The notes below the pieces were generated by a model. The model was not told where the DNA came from and searched no databases. It saw nothing but the letters and a program-made list of their open reading frames with translations. The position numbers were made by a program, and so were the translations under genes. A stretch of 64,000 bases of DNA from positions 4,589,985 to 4,653,984 of the forward strand of contig NC_133940.1 in the NCBI RefSeq assembly GCF_031877795.1, in the 5' to 3' direction. The DNA comes from Strix aluco (taxonomy: Eukaryota > Chordata > Aves > Strigiformes > Strigidae). The number at the start of each line of letters is the position of its first letter. Position 1 is the stretch's first letter. Below are positions 25,298 to 40,200 of the stretch, piece after piece.

Positions 25298-28200
25298 AGC
25301 TTTTAAAGCCAAGTGCCTGGATCAGGCAGCTGCTGAGGGGAGCTCTCCCATCCCTCTGCCTGCAGGATCCAAGCAGAGGACTTGCCTGGCTTCAGGGATA
25401 AATTGCCAATGGCAGCAGGGCATGGAAAAAGCAGGAGCTGGCCTGCAGCTCCCTGGTGTTACGGAGTGTTTGTCCCAGTGGGGATAAAGCGAGATGGTGA
25501 ACTGGGATCTGCCTGGGGCCGTTTAGGAGAAGCTCTGCAGGGCTGGCACTCAACTGGGGTTACGTGTCCTGAGCTTGCCGGGCAATCGTGCTCATCCCCA
25601 TGGCATGTGCATGCAGAGACGGTGCTGGCCACGGTGGCTGTGGCCCCTCTGTGGGACAGCAGGGACATTATCCGGCAGCAGCTCCCGGGAGGGGTGCTGG
25701 GCCCAGCTGGGCCCTGACTGGAATCAAACAGGGTGGCTGGGAGGTTTCTCTTCCCCATTTCCTCTGATGGAGCCACACGCTGGGAACCGCCATCCCATGT
25801 TCCTCCCATGGTGGCAGGGCCTGCACACCCTCCTCGAGTGGAAGCCGTGTCGTTGCTAGAAAACTAGCCAAAGTGGAGGAAACCGCTTGCCCTCTTCCCT
25901 TGAGCCTCACCACATGCCTCCATATCTTTTCCTTATCTCCCAACTGGCAAATACTGATTTACTAAAGAGGTGTGGGCTTTGTTCCCACCTGTGCACCTGG
26001 TTGGCAGAGTGACCTTGGGCATGTCCCTTTATTGGCCGTGACTCAGTTCCCCAGCTGTGAAATGGGCAGCAAATGTGACCTTTGTGAGTCCAGTGGAGAA
26101 AAGGAGGGTGCTTCTGGAGAGAGCTGAGCCTGGGGGTGCGGAGGGGACGCTGCTTCCCTCTGGGCAGCGGTTCCCAGCACCCAGCCAGCACCAGCTCCGG
26201 AGCAGACTGAGGCCACAGTCCCCAGGGACCAAGTCTTGAAATGTCTGAGGGCAAAACTGGTGGTTGAAAGCTGAGCAAAACTTCTGGACTTGACCAAAAT
26301 GAAGGGGGCGGGGTGGGCTGTTTCCAACTTTTTCCTCTCAGATGCATTTTGCCATGTTCCAGGCTGTAACGGCTGCAGGGGAAGAGCCGTTTTGCAGGGC
26401 TTGTTCTGAAAGGTTTCTTCTGTCAGTGTTGTGGTGTTACTGACTCTCCTCGGGAGGTGACCGGTTTCACAAACACATCTGGAAGGCTGCATCAGCCTTT
26501 CCTGATGGCAAGATGGTGCCTCAGCAAAACTGACTGTGCTCCCTTGAAAATCTGGCCCTTTTTCATCGCAGCACTCCGTGATCTGAAGTCAGTGTGAGGG
26601 CACGCAGCGCCACTGGCATCTTCTGGCCTCCACGACCACTCGTTTCCCTCCTATTTCTCTGTTCCCCTTCCCACTGCGACCTGTTGGTGTTGCTGGGCCT
26701 TTTCCCAGTGTCAGCAATGTAATCCAGTGTGGTGTAATTACATTTGTTATTTTTATTTTTTTAAATCGGGATCATATAGCTGGAAGGGGTCTTGGGTGAG
26801 GTTGCTCCTGCGTTGTGCTGGCAGGCCTGAGAAGGCAGTAACCCCTAGGGATGAATTACTTCTAAATGTCCACGTGGCTCTTGCTCCCCAGACTGCTGGA
26901 GCAGCCCAAAAGCAACTCCCAAGCTCAGGGGGTTTTTTTGGCAGTTTGCTCTTTTTACACATCGCTGTGTTTTTTAAGCTGTACCGAGCCCACGATGCAC
27001 ACGTCTGCTGGATGGTGGGGTGGCCAGGCTGGAGCACTGTAAGGTGGGAGGAGAGGTTGCTGGGCCAGGACATCTCTGCACCATGCAGTGCCCCGGGCTC
27101 CTTGCGCACACCTACGGTGATTATAACGTGAGGGGTGATGATTCCTCGAGGGAGCTGGGATTTTGTGGCTCACTGTGGGCAGTGGAGCGTGTCCTGGGCA
27201 ATCCCTGCTCCAGGGTTCCCTCCTACCTCTGAGCTGCTGTATTCTGGGGGCCCGCTTGGCAAAGCCAGCAGCGTCTGGTCTTTTTTTGCGCGCTTGCCGG
27301 GCAGCCCTGTGCTTCCAAGGGCACCTGATTCTGAAGTCTCTTGGTTAGAGCAGCAAGGAGAGCCCAGGAACCAAACCACCAAACTTGCCCCTTGCACTAC
27401 GGTGCTGCTTTCCTCAAGTGCTGCTTCAGCCTCCTGCAAACAAGCTACCCAGTTCGTGTTTGATTTGCCCGGTGGCATGCAGTCTGCCTGAGGGTGCCAC
27501 ACAGGAGCAGCCCTGGCAGACAGTGCTGACCCTGCGGGGGACAGGATGCCCGGCCCTCGCTGACCATAGCTCCGCACTCACCAGAGTCCTGTTGGAAATG
27601 CTGCTTGGGGAGCCGGTGCCCTTCCCTCCGCCCTGGGATATGGGGAGAAATCAGGGGTCTTGAGGAAGACGCGGGCAGGGAGCTGAGGTGCACCTCTTTG
27701 ACCCGTGGAGCCGGTGGCTCCTCTGTGCGTGGCCACCTGGAGCAGGATTTCTGTGCGAGGGTTTGTCCCCTCGCCAGCAAGGCACCCATAGGGCTGCTGG
27801 GTGCTGGGCAGGGCCAAACAGCCCCGTTGGGGCCCTGCTCAGCACCCAGCAGCTCTATTGCACAGCTCAGCCCCCCAGCCTCCTCACCCCATGTCTGCCC
27901 AAGGCTGGCCCTAGCGCAGGGTTGTGCAGAGCTGGCCGTGGCTGGTGGCCACGGCGCTGGCTCTCAGCAGCACTCGCAGACGTTTCCTGCAAAGCAGTGC
28001 GTAAGTAGCAGGGCCTGGCCTGCTGCCAGCATGACTCGAAAGGCTCTTGAGGTCACAGGCTATGCCGGGCCAAGCTGGCCGAGAGCGTGGTGGCTGCCAG
28101 GAGAGTGCAGGGTAGGCGATCCAGCCAGCCGGCTCGTGTGCATGGAGCGTGAGAGCCACACACGTCTCCTGTCTCCAGCTTCTGGATGCCCAACACTGAG

Positions 28201-31200
28201 GCTGGAATCTGCCACCCCCTGGGTCCTGGTCCTCCTCGTGAGCCAGGCATTTTCCTGTCCCCATCCACCGGCTGCCCAGTGTGGTCAGCAAAAGCCGACG
28301 CCATCCCAGCGTGGCTGTGTTTGGGGCAGGGGGAGTTGCCAGAGGGCCCTGCTGGGTTCAGGGCTGCCATCAAGTGACTGGTGGCTGTCCCCAGGCACAG
28401 CAGCGAGACTCTGGGAGTCACCGAGGTGACACTGCTGCTGCATCAGCATCAAGGGCTGGGTGTTTTCTCCAGCTCTCAGCAAAAAGCAAAGGTCAGGGCC
28501 GGGAGGCTCAGCTGGCAGGGATGGTGGGGACAGCGGGGACAGGAACTCCCAGCCTCTGGAGCAGATTGTGCTGTGTCCTGGGTCATCGGGCTCTGCTGAG
28601 CCTAGAGGTTTGAAGCCAGGGATTGCACAGTGTAACGCTTTCCCAAGGCATGACCAAGATAAGTGTGATCTGTGCTGACTCAAACCACCTCACGGGCACT
28701 TTGGCCTTGGGCAGGGCTGGAGAAGTTCCTCATCCTCTTCCTGCTCCCACCCACTGGCTTAGCAGAGCTGGAAGAGCTGGCAGAGAGTTGAGGGCTGGCT
28801 CTAGGCACCCACACTGCTGGATTTGTCCCTCTGCCCTGCGAATGGCACGGGAGCAGCGTGCCCTGCTCTGGGGCTGGCAAGACAGGCTGGGGGCTGCGAG
28901 TCACTTTTCCTGCCACCCCACGAGTCCTTGACCCAGGTGTTGCTCTGGGCTGGGATTCAGCCTCCTCCTTTAAGCTGTTGATGGCTGCAGCCCACACAGT
29001 CCCCTTTTTCCTCTGAGGGGGAGGTTGGTTGGCTCTTTTAGAAACAGTTGGCTTAAAAATAAATCTTGAATCTTCCCTGTCACTGCAGCGTGGGCACATG
29101 GCTCCCTGCACCCTTCCTGCCCTGGCCCAGCCCTGCCAGCGCCCTCTCATCGAAGCTGCGATAGTGCTGGGGGCTCGATGCTGGTCTGTTCCTCTCTGCC
29201 AGCCTCTCTCGTGCTGACCCAGCTAGTCCTGGCTCTGCTGCCCCTGCCTTTGGCTCCCTCCCTGCTTTTGGACATTGCACAGGGCTGGGCCACTGTCTCA
29301 GCCTGGCAGCACTCCAGCACATCCCTACCAAAGCTCAGTTTGTTGTGGTTTAGTGCCATGGCTGCACCCCACTGGGAAATGCTCTTCACCGCAGTTGCAC
29401 CCGCATGAACCTTCCCCGTAGCCTGGCCAGGTCTCGCCCCTTGGCAGTGTGGGGCTGCAGCCCCTTCTCTGCTCCGGGCCGGTGCCTGTGGTGCGCGAGA
29501 GCGAGCCGGGGTGCTGGGCTCAGGCTGGTAGCACAGAGCCCGGGGGCCCAGCGCTCAGTCAGGGGTTGGCAAGCGGGTGTGCGGAGGGGAGAGCTGTTGG
29601 CTCTGCCTGGCTGGGCATGGCGTGCAGCGTCGCTGATGCGGGACTAAAGCCGGCGAGGACCTGGCTGGGCGTCCCTGCGGGTTTGCTGGCTGTGGCTCCC
29701 AACCTGGGCGCTGCTGGGAAGGCGGGTACAAGCTGGGCAGCAAAGCTGGTAGCCCGGTGTGGAGTGGGCAGCCAGGAGGGTTTGCTTTGCCTTGTGGTCT
29801 GGCGTGGGGATTTGAGTGTGCCACATGGTGGGCAGGGGCTGCAGATCAAAGCTGGCCTGGGTTTTGCTGGGCCAGCAACAATTTGGGAGAGGCTCGAAGG
29901 AAGTCTGCTGCACTGGGGGCCAAACCAGCACGTCTGCGAGCTGTGCGGAGAGGTTGCCCAGCATGCCCGAGGGCTCTGACAGGACTGCCTCTGGCTTTCT
30001 CAGACTGGGAGGTGGCAGATCAGTTTGCAGTGGCCCTGCCGCATGGCAGGGCGGGTTTGGAGGTCTCTGCCTGGGACCCCACGAACCCTCCACCTGCCCC
30101 GATGCCAGAGCCTGCTGGAGACAAACAGAGGTTTCCCCATGGCTGAAAGTCCCTGCTTGGCTTCCCAGTGCCAGCCAGCATGAACTGGCCTGTAGCTGGG
30201 AGCTGGGGAGGTGAATGGGGAGTTTCTGGCTGGCTTGGGAGCATGTTGCCTTCAGTGCCTGGATGTGGATGTGGCTCTGCACCGTGTTGGTTGCCCACTG
30301 ACATAGATGAGAAAAGGTTGAACTTGCAAACTGAGCCAGGGCAGAGCCTGGCCCCAGTTCTCAGGGGTGAGTCTTAAACTGCGCCGTTCGCTCAGTGAAG
30401 CTGTTCTGGGCTTTGTGCTCTGCAACAAGCCTGCTGTGGGCCAAATGCTGCTGCGACACACAAGTAGTGTTTGGGACTCGTTGCTGCAGAAGATGATAAG
30501 CTGTGGACACTTTTGGCTTCTGCTACTTGCAGCTTTTCCGAAGTTTTCTTACCTCCTGCATTTCCCAGGCTGGAAAACTGCAGATCAAGCCCGCATCCAC
30601 ACCTTCAAGGGTGAAGGTCTTTTGCTCTTACCTTTTCTTGCTCCTACTGTCCTCTCCTCCAGCCCCTGGGTCTCTCCTCCCCCTGTGCCCCACCTGCTCC
30701 CCAGGCACCCTAACATGGTGGAGTAGCTCAGCCCCACAGTGGGGAGACAGCACTCCCAGGCCCTGTTCAGATGGAGCCCCTAAATCCCAGTCTTTGTTTT
30801 GCCCTGACAGGCCATCACTCAGTCCCCAAATGCCATGACTGAGGACATTTATACCAACGGCTCAGCGACTCTGGGCAGCCCCTCCCACACCAACAGCCGC
30901 GAGGTGCGGAAGATACGTCTCATCCAGTTCGAGAAGGTCACAGAGGAGCCCATGGTGAGAGCTGGCAAGATCCCAAAGCCTGGTGGCACCCGGGGGGGCG
31001 GAGGGGCAGGTAGAGCTGTGCCAACGGGCTGGCCTCGGGGGAAGCAGGAGATCGATCGCTGGAGGTGTTGGCCACGGGAAGAAGGTGCTGGATCGTGCCT
31101 CCTGCCTGGGAACCCGGAGCGAGCCCCATCAAAGGGTGGTGACACTTGTGCCAGGAGGAGCTGCAGCAGGCAGGGCTGGCCAAGCCAGGGGCTTCCCCCC

Positions 31201-34200
31201 AGCCACTGTGCAGCCCACTGTGGACATGGGCCTGGAGAGGACTTTGCTGGGAACACGGAAGCCCTCCCCTCCAGTGAGCAGTCATGGATTTTCCTGTCTT
31301 CCAGGGAATCACGCTGAAGCTCAATGACAAGCAGAGCTGCATGGTGGCCAGGATCTTCCACGGGGGGATGATTCACAGACAAGGTAACGAGGCCCTTGTA
31401 GAGGCAGTGTGTGGGGTGCACATCTGCAGCTGGTTTCTTCCTGTGCAGAGATAAGGCAGCCCCCCAGCACTGCTGGCTTTTCCCTGTGACGTGGACATCT
31501 GTGTCTGATCCTCCACTAGGAATGTGTCAGGAGCTCAGGACTTGCTGGTCTCTCTGCATGGTCGTTGTGTTAATACACTGGAGGCTTTAGGGAGAAAGAA
31601 AGGGCTGGGGGAAGGGCTCTCCCAAAATGAAACCAGAGACAGTCTGTCTCTGTCTTGTGATGCGGTCACTGTAACGAGAGATGGATCATACCCCAGAGAC
31701 TACAGGAGAAGCTCTTCCCATTCCTAAAGTGCGCAGGTGGGACAGGCTTGCTGTAGATTGGCTCTGCAGATCAAAGGAAGATGCCAGAAGAAATAAATAG
31801 GTGCTGTTTTCTGGTTTTGGGTCTTGCCAAGGGGGCATGGAAATGAGATGTTCTGTGCTTAGAAGAAGAGGCCCCTTTTCCAGCCTTAGAGCCAAGTGGG
31901 AAGTCTGAGCTTACCCCTGCCAAAATAACACAGGAGCCATTCCAATAACACTACTGGAGCCTGATTTATAGCTGTATATCCGAGGCTGTAATCTGCCTGG
32001 GCTTATAAACTGAAAACACACAAAGTCAAGAATGCTTGTGTCAAGGGCCCTGTAAGGGGGCTGTCACTTGGCTTCAGGTGAGGTACTTGGGGTTGGGTTT
32101 GAATAACTCTGAAACAGGTGCTTTGACCAGTCTAAAGCACTAAAGGACACACAGTGGAAAGCGTCCTGATGACCTTCAGACTGGATGAAGTGTGTGTATT
32201 GGGTGGAGGGGGAAGAAATCGATCTCCTTGTGCTTTATTCCCATGTGCTTTGGTGACACGTGTGGCTCCACAAGCATTGCCCAGGCAAACGCCAGTGTCC
32301 TGGCCACAGCTTGCCCAGGGGGTCAGGAGGCTGGTGGAGCTGTGTAGTTTGGGTTTGGTGAGTGGCTCTTGTCCAGTCCTGCATTTTCATGTTTCTCCCA
32401 TTGCTGGCAGGCTCCCTTCACGTGGGTGATGAAATCATAGAAATCAATGGGCAGAGTGTGAGCAACCACTCGGTTGACCAGCTGCAGAAGATGCTGGTAG
32501 GTATTTGTGTTTGGCAGGGCTGTTCCCCAGGAAGGACCCCTTTGGCCTGCAGATCTGCATGCTGGCTGAGCATTCGCCCCCTCCTAGATGCCAGTGCCAA
32601 CACAGAGCTCTGTGCAGCGGTGTGATGTGGCAGGAGCCGGGGCCGCTGCGTCGGGGGGCTGTAACACGGCCAAGCAGCAGGTCTCTCTATGCAGCCTTGG
32701 TGCTCTGTGCTTGCAGCTTGTTTCAGGCCTCACGAGAGCAGCAGCGAAGGCTGTTGGCTGGGTCCCTGACATGTACTGATGTGTGTGGGGCTTGGAAGCC
32801 ACCTCTGCTTGCCAAGACTGGTATGCAACTCCAGCCCAGGAGCTGGCTGCTCTTGCAGACCGGAGCCGCTCCCGCAGGTCACCTTGGTGCCATTTTGTTG
32901 CTGCTGATGTCATGATGATCCTGCCAGGCCCTTGCTAGACAGCTTTGGACAGGGTCTCAGACCTGCCTCGGGTTCACACGCTGAGGCCATCCTGATCTCT
33001 ACCCAGCATGTGGGACTGGCCGGAGGGAGGTGGTGGTGGTGCTGAGGACACCCACCAGGAGCCCGAGCAGGAGGCCTGGCCCTGCCGCAGTGCCACAGTC
33101 CTCTCCTGCCTGGTGGTGGGACATCCCTTCTCCAGACAGCAGGACCAAGGAGGAGCTTGTCTTTGCCTCTCAAGAGGCACAGTTGGCCCAGGAGGTCCAT
33201 CCAAGCCTCCAGATGTGGTTGTCCCCACAGGACGATGTAGGTCTTGTGAAGCATGTGGGGCAACAGTGCATCTGGCCAGTGGCAGGCAAGGGGGTGCCGT
33301 GCCTCTCATGTCACCAGGAGGGCAGGAGTGAGAGGCCAGCTGATGGAGGGGACCTGGCAGAACCAGCCCCTCCTCCCAGGCTCCTCACTGGGGCAGCCAG
33401 GCCAGAGATGATACACATCTCCATGTTTGCTCTGTGTGCCCACAGCCAGCCCCTTATGGGGGTGTTGGTGTCCCCCCACGGGGATGGGAAGCGTGGCAAA
33501 AGTACGCTGCCATGGCTCTTCGCCCAGCCGCGGCAGAGCTGTCTCTGGCCAGGCTGTGGTGTCCCCCAGGCACTCAGCAGTTCCCTGCACGGGTTGCTGC
33601 TGTTGGGCTGCCTCCCGGCACCACCTCCTCCAACTCTTCTTTCTCCCCTTCCTTTGTTCACTAGAAAGAAACCAAGGGGATGGTCTCAATAAAAGTCATT
33701 CCCAACCAACAAAGCCGCCTCCCTGCTCTCCAGGTAAGTGCAGCTTCCAGACCCACGGGCTGTGCCGGGACACGGCTGCGGGGCCGTGTGGGGCCAGAGT
33801 GAACCGCAGGGGACCAGCACTGGGGAGAGAACTGTGCTGAGCCAGGGAAGGACAAGGGGATGGCTGCCTGGTCACCTTGCCTGAGCTGCTGGAGGATGAA
33901 GGGACCTGTCTTGTGCTTACATTGCTGCGAACAAGCAGATTTTGGCCCTGTGTGGATGTATTTAGTCAATGTGTGTGTAGGAACGTGGGCCTGGGGTGCC
34001 TGAGCCACAGTGGTACATGTGCGCAGTGTCTGGGGATGGGAAAGCAGCGGCGTGTGCACACCGGGAAGTCCAGGAGAGCTTCCTGCCACCTTCAGAGCCG
34101 TTAGAGCCACATCCCCACCACGGGGCCACAGCAGCACCTCCAGATGCAGCACTGGGCTGTCACTGATGCGTGGTGCCTCAGCCACGAGGAGGGTGACGTA

Positions 34201-37200
34201 GGGCTGGGTGTCACCAGCACGCTTGTGAGCAGCGCGTGGGAGGAAGGAAGTGGTGGGAGAGAGGAAGGCAGCTCCGTGTGCCTGCTGCCACTGCCAGGGT
34301 GACGTGCTGTGCCAGGGGGTGACACCTGCCTGGCTTTGCCTTTGAAGTCCTGCTGTAGCCGAAATGCTCAGGGTAGCGGGGAGGGCTGGCTCTTCTGCCA
34401 AGCCTCCAGTGTGTAGTGGCTGGGATGCTGTCCTGTCTCTGGGTGCAGGAGCCAACCCCAGCACAGCCCCCCTGTCAGGGACAGGCAGGAGGGAGAGAGG
34501 AGCTCAGAGGCAGAGGGCGGGGGATGGGATGGGATGGGATGGGATGGGATGGGATGGGATGGGATGGGATGGGATGGGATGGGATAACCCCTGTCACCCT
34601 GCTTCCTTACCCAGAGAAGCTGAAGTCTGTCAGCATGATGGCAAGTGAAAACTGTCTCCATTTCTTGCTCAGCCCATGCTGTCCCCATTCCAGCTCAACC
34701 AGCCTTGCACGTGTTTGTTTCTGAAACACTGGCCCGTGTCTGCCCTTCCCTGCTGCCCATCTGCCCTCCCTGGCCTGACCCAGCCAGCTCCAGTCGGCCA
34801 GGCCAGCTCAGTGCCAGGGCAAAAGTTACCTCTGAGAGAAAGAACACAGTTGCTGGCTCGCCTGAGACTGGCCGTGGGCTCAGGGAGGGACATGGGGACA
34901 AACTCCCTCCCTGTCCCCCCTGTTGCTGTGTCCAGGGCTGTGGTGCTGTCTGCTCCCCAGCTCACAGGCTGCTCACGTCTCTGCTTGTTGCAGTCCACCG
35001 CCGAGAGTGGACTTTTGATTTTGTTTCAGCTCCCTGGATCCCCATGATCACCTTCATTCCAGGTCCTGGCAGGCAGGACAGTGCACATCCTGGCATCGTG
35101 ATGCCCCCCTGCCCTGGCTTGCCCCGCAGCCTGGCAGCCAGCCACTTTGAGGCCAGCTGAGTGCTTGGGGCAGGTCTGCTTGGGAGGATTCTAATGAGAA
35201 GCACTGAGCACTTGGGGCTCCTGAGGTCACTGCCAAGCTGTTCCCAGGCGTAAACCGCAGCCTTTTGACTTTAAAAACCAGGGCTTCTCATGCTGGAGCC
35301 TGCTCAGTACCCGGAGGTGGGGCTGGCAGCAGGCAGGCAAATAGCTTGCATTTGGAGCTGGCCCTTTGCAGTCCATGGGTGATGGCTGGAGCTCTCTGAT
35401 GCTAACTCCTAATTGGTGTAAGGGAGGGTCTTTCCAAAAGTGGCCTGGTTATGTCTGGTTTGGGGTACCAGGGCTGCAGGAGCAGAGGGCTCCAGGCAGA
35501 TGCTTGGGCAGTGCTTGCTGTGTGTCCCTTGTGTGGTTGTGTTTATGACCAGCTTCCTGGTGCCAGAGAGTGCTTTCAAAACAAGCGTTAGTCCTCATGC
35601 TGAAAGGAGATTCCACTCTTGTCTTCCATTGTGAGAGGTCTCATGTCACAGCTTGATCCATATGCTTGCTTTTCTGGCAGTGAAAGGGAACCGCGTCCAT
35701 GTCCTGCTGGCCCTGTGCCTCCAGCAGCACTGCTGGAGGACGTACTGCAGGAAATTGTTTTAATGTGGAGCAAGGACAGCATGGTCTACCCTACCCAGGG
35801 AGGAGGACTTCCTAAGCCCTGCCTATCACATCTGAGGACAGGACATAGGCATCACCCCACGGGAATCCCTTTGCCCACTTGCCACATGCTGCATTTCTGG
35901 GATAAATATCAGGGTTGTGCTCAGGGGAAGCCTGCATTAGCACAAGCGTGAAGCTGGGCCTGATACTGCTGCTTCCCCTGTGGAAGGTTCTGCCTGTAGC
36001 ATGACTGCTGGGCAGCCTCAGGGCCCAGCACCCTCCTGAGTGCTCACACAAGTCTCAAACAACGGGGAGCACCCATGACTTGTGGGACACCCTGCAGGAC
36101 TTCGCACCATGACTGGGAGCTCCCAGCAGCCTCAGGCCCACAGGACAAAAAACCCCGGGAGGGGAACAAGGGCATTGTGAGGGCTGTGCTTAGCCACAGC
36201 CTCACTTTGTTCCTTCAACCCAGCCTTTCACTCCCCGTCCTCCATACCCTGCCTTGGCTTTGCCCCCACCCTAGTCCTGAGCTGGTCCTGATCTTGCCAG
36301 GTACACTGGCCAGAGACAGATCGCAGCTGCAGCAGCGTTTCAGACAAGGACCTGTGCATCCAGGCACTGAGAGCACGTGGCAGTACAGAAAATGCTGGGT
36401 GAAGATGCATGGTCTGCCATCCTCCTGGTGATAGGGGACTCTCATCCATCCTTTTGCTCTCTGACAGTCTGTTCTTCCTGAACAGCCTTCCTGGAAAACA
36501 AGATCCGAGTGCGAAAGCCACATGCCATTTCTCTCCTGCCCTTGCAAAGATGCTCAGAGGCAGCGAGAGCCCAGGGGCGCCCGGCTGCCCGTCTAGCTTC
36601 AGGAGGGCTTGAGGCCGTGGGGGGGGGGCAGCAGGGTGGGCTGCTCCAATGGGAGCAGGCGCTGTAGACTCCCTCCCAAAGATCTGAGTGAGCAGAAGGG
36701 ACAGGGAAAGGCCACTTTCTCATGTTTTCCTGGTCCCCAGGGCTTCCCCAGCCCCAGGAGGGTGGCACAGTGCCCTGGGAAGCAGCAGCAGCTCACTTCC
36801 AGTTGCAGCTGTGATGAATATAACATTGCAAGAGTAGCTGATGCTGAAGAGGCCAGGACAGACCCAGGCAGGGATCAACATGGGGATTGAGATGTGGCCT
36901 TCCCTGAGGTCCCCAAGACATGGGACTGCAGGGTGCACCGCTGCGATGGCTCCTCTGGCTGGCTGAGCCCAGCAGCACTGCGCAGCGCCTGGGGACGGCA
37001 GGAGGGCTGCATGTCAGGGCTGGAGCACCCGCTGCGGGGCATGCAGACCTGCCTAGAGGCAGCAGCTGTTTCACTGCCTCCCAGTAAAGCAAAGATGTTG
37101 TCCTCCCTCCCTCCCTCCCTCCCTCCCACTGGTCTCACTGTAGCTCCATGCCCAAAAGCTCCCTCCAAGGCTTTGTGCATCTCCCTTTCTCCCCCCCCTT

Positions 37201-40200
37201 CCCAGCCTTGGAGGGGCCTGGAAAGCAGCAGGGACTGTGATCCCTCCTGGAGCAGGGACCTTGTGCGGGCCCCTCACTCCAAAAAGGCCATTGAATGACT
37301 CGAGCGTGTCCAGAGAAGGGCAATGGAGCTGGTGCAGGGTCTGGAGCACAGGTCTGATGGGGAGCGGCTGAGGGAACTGGGGGGGGTTGAGTCTGGAGAA
37401 GAGGAGGCTGAGGGGAGACCTCCTGGCCCTCTACAACTCCCGGAAAGGAGGGTGCAGAGAGGGGGGATGAGTCTCTTGAGCCAAGGAACAAGCGGCAGGA
37501 CAAGAGGGAATGGCCTCAAGCTGCGCCAGGGCAGGGTCAGACTGGCTCTTAGGAAGGATTTCTTTGCAGAAGGGGTTGTTGGGCGTTGGAATGGGCTGCC
37601 CAGGGCAGGGGGGGAGTCCCCATCCCTGGAGGGGTTGAAGAGTCGGGTTGACCCAGCGCTGAGGGATCTGGTGGAGTTGGGAACGGTCAGTGTGAAGTTA
37701 ATGGTTGGACTGGAGGAGCTTCAAGGTGTTTCCCAACCGAGACGATTCTGTGATTCTGTGGAGCTGGCTCTGCAGTCACTTCCTGGGGATGTGGTGTGGG
37801 GCCAGGAGCTGGACACAACCAAGATCTGCCACCCTGCGTGGCCATGCCGACTCTGGCCTGCTCTCTCTTTTGCAGATGTTCATGAGGGCGCAGTTTGACT
37901 ACGACCCCAAAAAAGACAACCTGATCCCCTGCAAGGAAGCAGGGCTGAAGTTTCAGACTGGTGACGTGATTCAAATCATAAACAAGGACGACAGCAACTG
38001 GTGGCAGGGCCGGGTGGAGGGCTCCTGCACTGAGTCGGCAGGACTCATCCCTTCTCCGGAGCTGCAGGAGTGGTAGGTCCCTGGATTTGGCCAGAAGGGC
38101 TGGATCTGGGAGTGGAGAACAGTGACCATGTGCTACCAGGAGTGTGACTGTATTGGGTAACACCAGCATCACTGCTGGGAAAAGGAGGCACATGTCCCCT
38201 TCATCTGCCACAGGGTGAGCCTTTACCTGTCCCAGCAGCCACCCTGCTCCTCTTGCCCTTGCATGTCTGAGGGACAATCCTGCTGCTCCCCCAGGGCTTG
38301 GGGTGACAGCTGGACCATGGTGGTGTCCTCCTCTTTTGGCAGGCGTGTGGCGAGCGTTACCCAGTCCAGCCAGAGCGAATCCCCAAGCTGCAGCCCCTTT
38401 GGGAAGAAGAAGAAGTGCAAAGATAAATACCTGGCCAAGCACAGCTCAAGTAAGTGTGAGCAGGGCAACGGGCTCCATCCCCAGCCCTGGCCATCACCCT
38501 GCCTCTGGGCAGGGGTGAGTCTGTCCTCCATGGCAGTCAGACCAAATGGCCTAGCAGTGCTAGTAGTGGGACCTTGGGAGGATACCCCACAGCTGTTAGC
38601 TTTTTTGAGTCCCTTCTCCAGAGTCCTCATACCCCTCGTGGCCACAGCCGTGTCCCCATGCAGCTCTGTAGTGCACAAGGCCGGAGCTGGCTCCCGCGGG
38701 AACTAGCGCTGAGCTCCCTGCGCTCCTGCGGTGACCGTCACCGGTGCTTCTGGCCCCGAGCTCCTTGGGAGGTTGGACTCCCAGGCCTCAAACCCCGCAG
38801 GCTGCTGACCTGCAGGTCCAGGGGTGGCCTTGCTGCAGTTCAGCAATTAAGAGAGCAGCCTGAACTGCTCCCCACAGCTGCCGAGCTGTGAGCCTGCCCC
38901 TCAGCCACCCGTGCAAACACCCCATGTCCCAAACACCCTGTGTCCCGGGCCAGCAAAGGCGGGTGCCTGAGGACGTGCTGGCTCCAAGCCCAGCCTGCAG
39001 CTCCAACCAGTGACAAACAAGGCTGTAAATCAGCAAGATAAATAAAGCTCCCCCAGCAACAAGATCTCTGCAGCGTCCTGCCACCTCCCCCTGCCCCCAG
39101 CTCCCAGGTCCTACTGTCCTGAGCAGAATTACTGAGCAAGAGCAGCCCTGGCTTCTCCTTCGGTGGTTGCTGGTCCAGCTCCCCAGCACCCCCTCCACAC
39201 CTCCCGTGCTGCTGAGGCTGCTCTCCTTTTCCCCAAGCAGCCAAATGGGGACAAGCTCCCAGCCCAGTCCTGATCGCTCCCTCCGTTTTGCTGGAGGACC
39301 TGGCTTCGGTCTGCTACGCACGTGGTCCTGCTGCTGTGGCCGAGCCAGCTCTGACCACTTGCCCTCTCATTTCTCCTCCACCCCAGTTTTTGACCAGCTG
39401 GATGTGGTTTCATATGAGGAGGTGGTGAGGCTGCCTGCCTTCAAGAGGAAGACTCTGGTGCTCATCGGTAGGTCCTGCCCCAGGCATCCTCCACGGGCCC
39501 AGGGGCTGTGTGTGGTGGACACCAGGACTGGGGCAGTGCTGCCCTTCAAAACCTGGGGAGCATTTCTTCTGCCTGCAGCAGTCGCCAAGCAGGCTGCCCT
39601 CCTCTGAGCGGCATCGTGCATCGTCTGGCACCTGCACTGTGATGCTGAGGTAGCATTAATTCAGGAGTTTCCAGCTCCTAAGTACTCTACTGATAATGTT
39701 TATTAAAAGCAGCTGTGGTCTGTGCAGCTGCACCAAAGCAAGCACTCCCAGGGTGGGTGCTGAGCACTTGTGGGTGGACCCTGTGGGCATGGGCAGCCCA
39801 CACAGCCCAGTTGTACTGGCCTCTCGGCACACATGGGTCCTGTCTCCAGCTGGGGCTGGAGCTGAGCATGCCCAGGGCAGGGAGAGCCTCTTCCAGGGCT
39901 GGAAGACACCATGGACCAGCTCAGAAAGCAGATCCTGGGCAAGGCCCCAGGAGCTCTGCACCTTTTCTCAGACCCAGAGCTGCGGAGGGGCCCCAGCATC
40001 TCCTGCCAGGCTTCTGTGAGCCCAGCTGCAGCACCCATCCCTCCTTCTCTGCAGGGGCCAGTGGCGTGGGCCGTAGCCACATCAAGAATGCTCTGCTCAG
40101 CAACAACCCGGAGAAGTTCATGTACCCACCCCCATGTAAGTACCCAGCCAGGGTGGAGGGCACAGCACGGGACACATTTTCCCCCTTGAGCCAGGACCTT

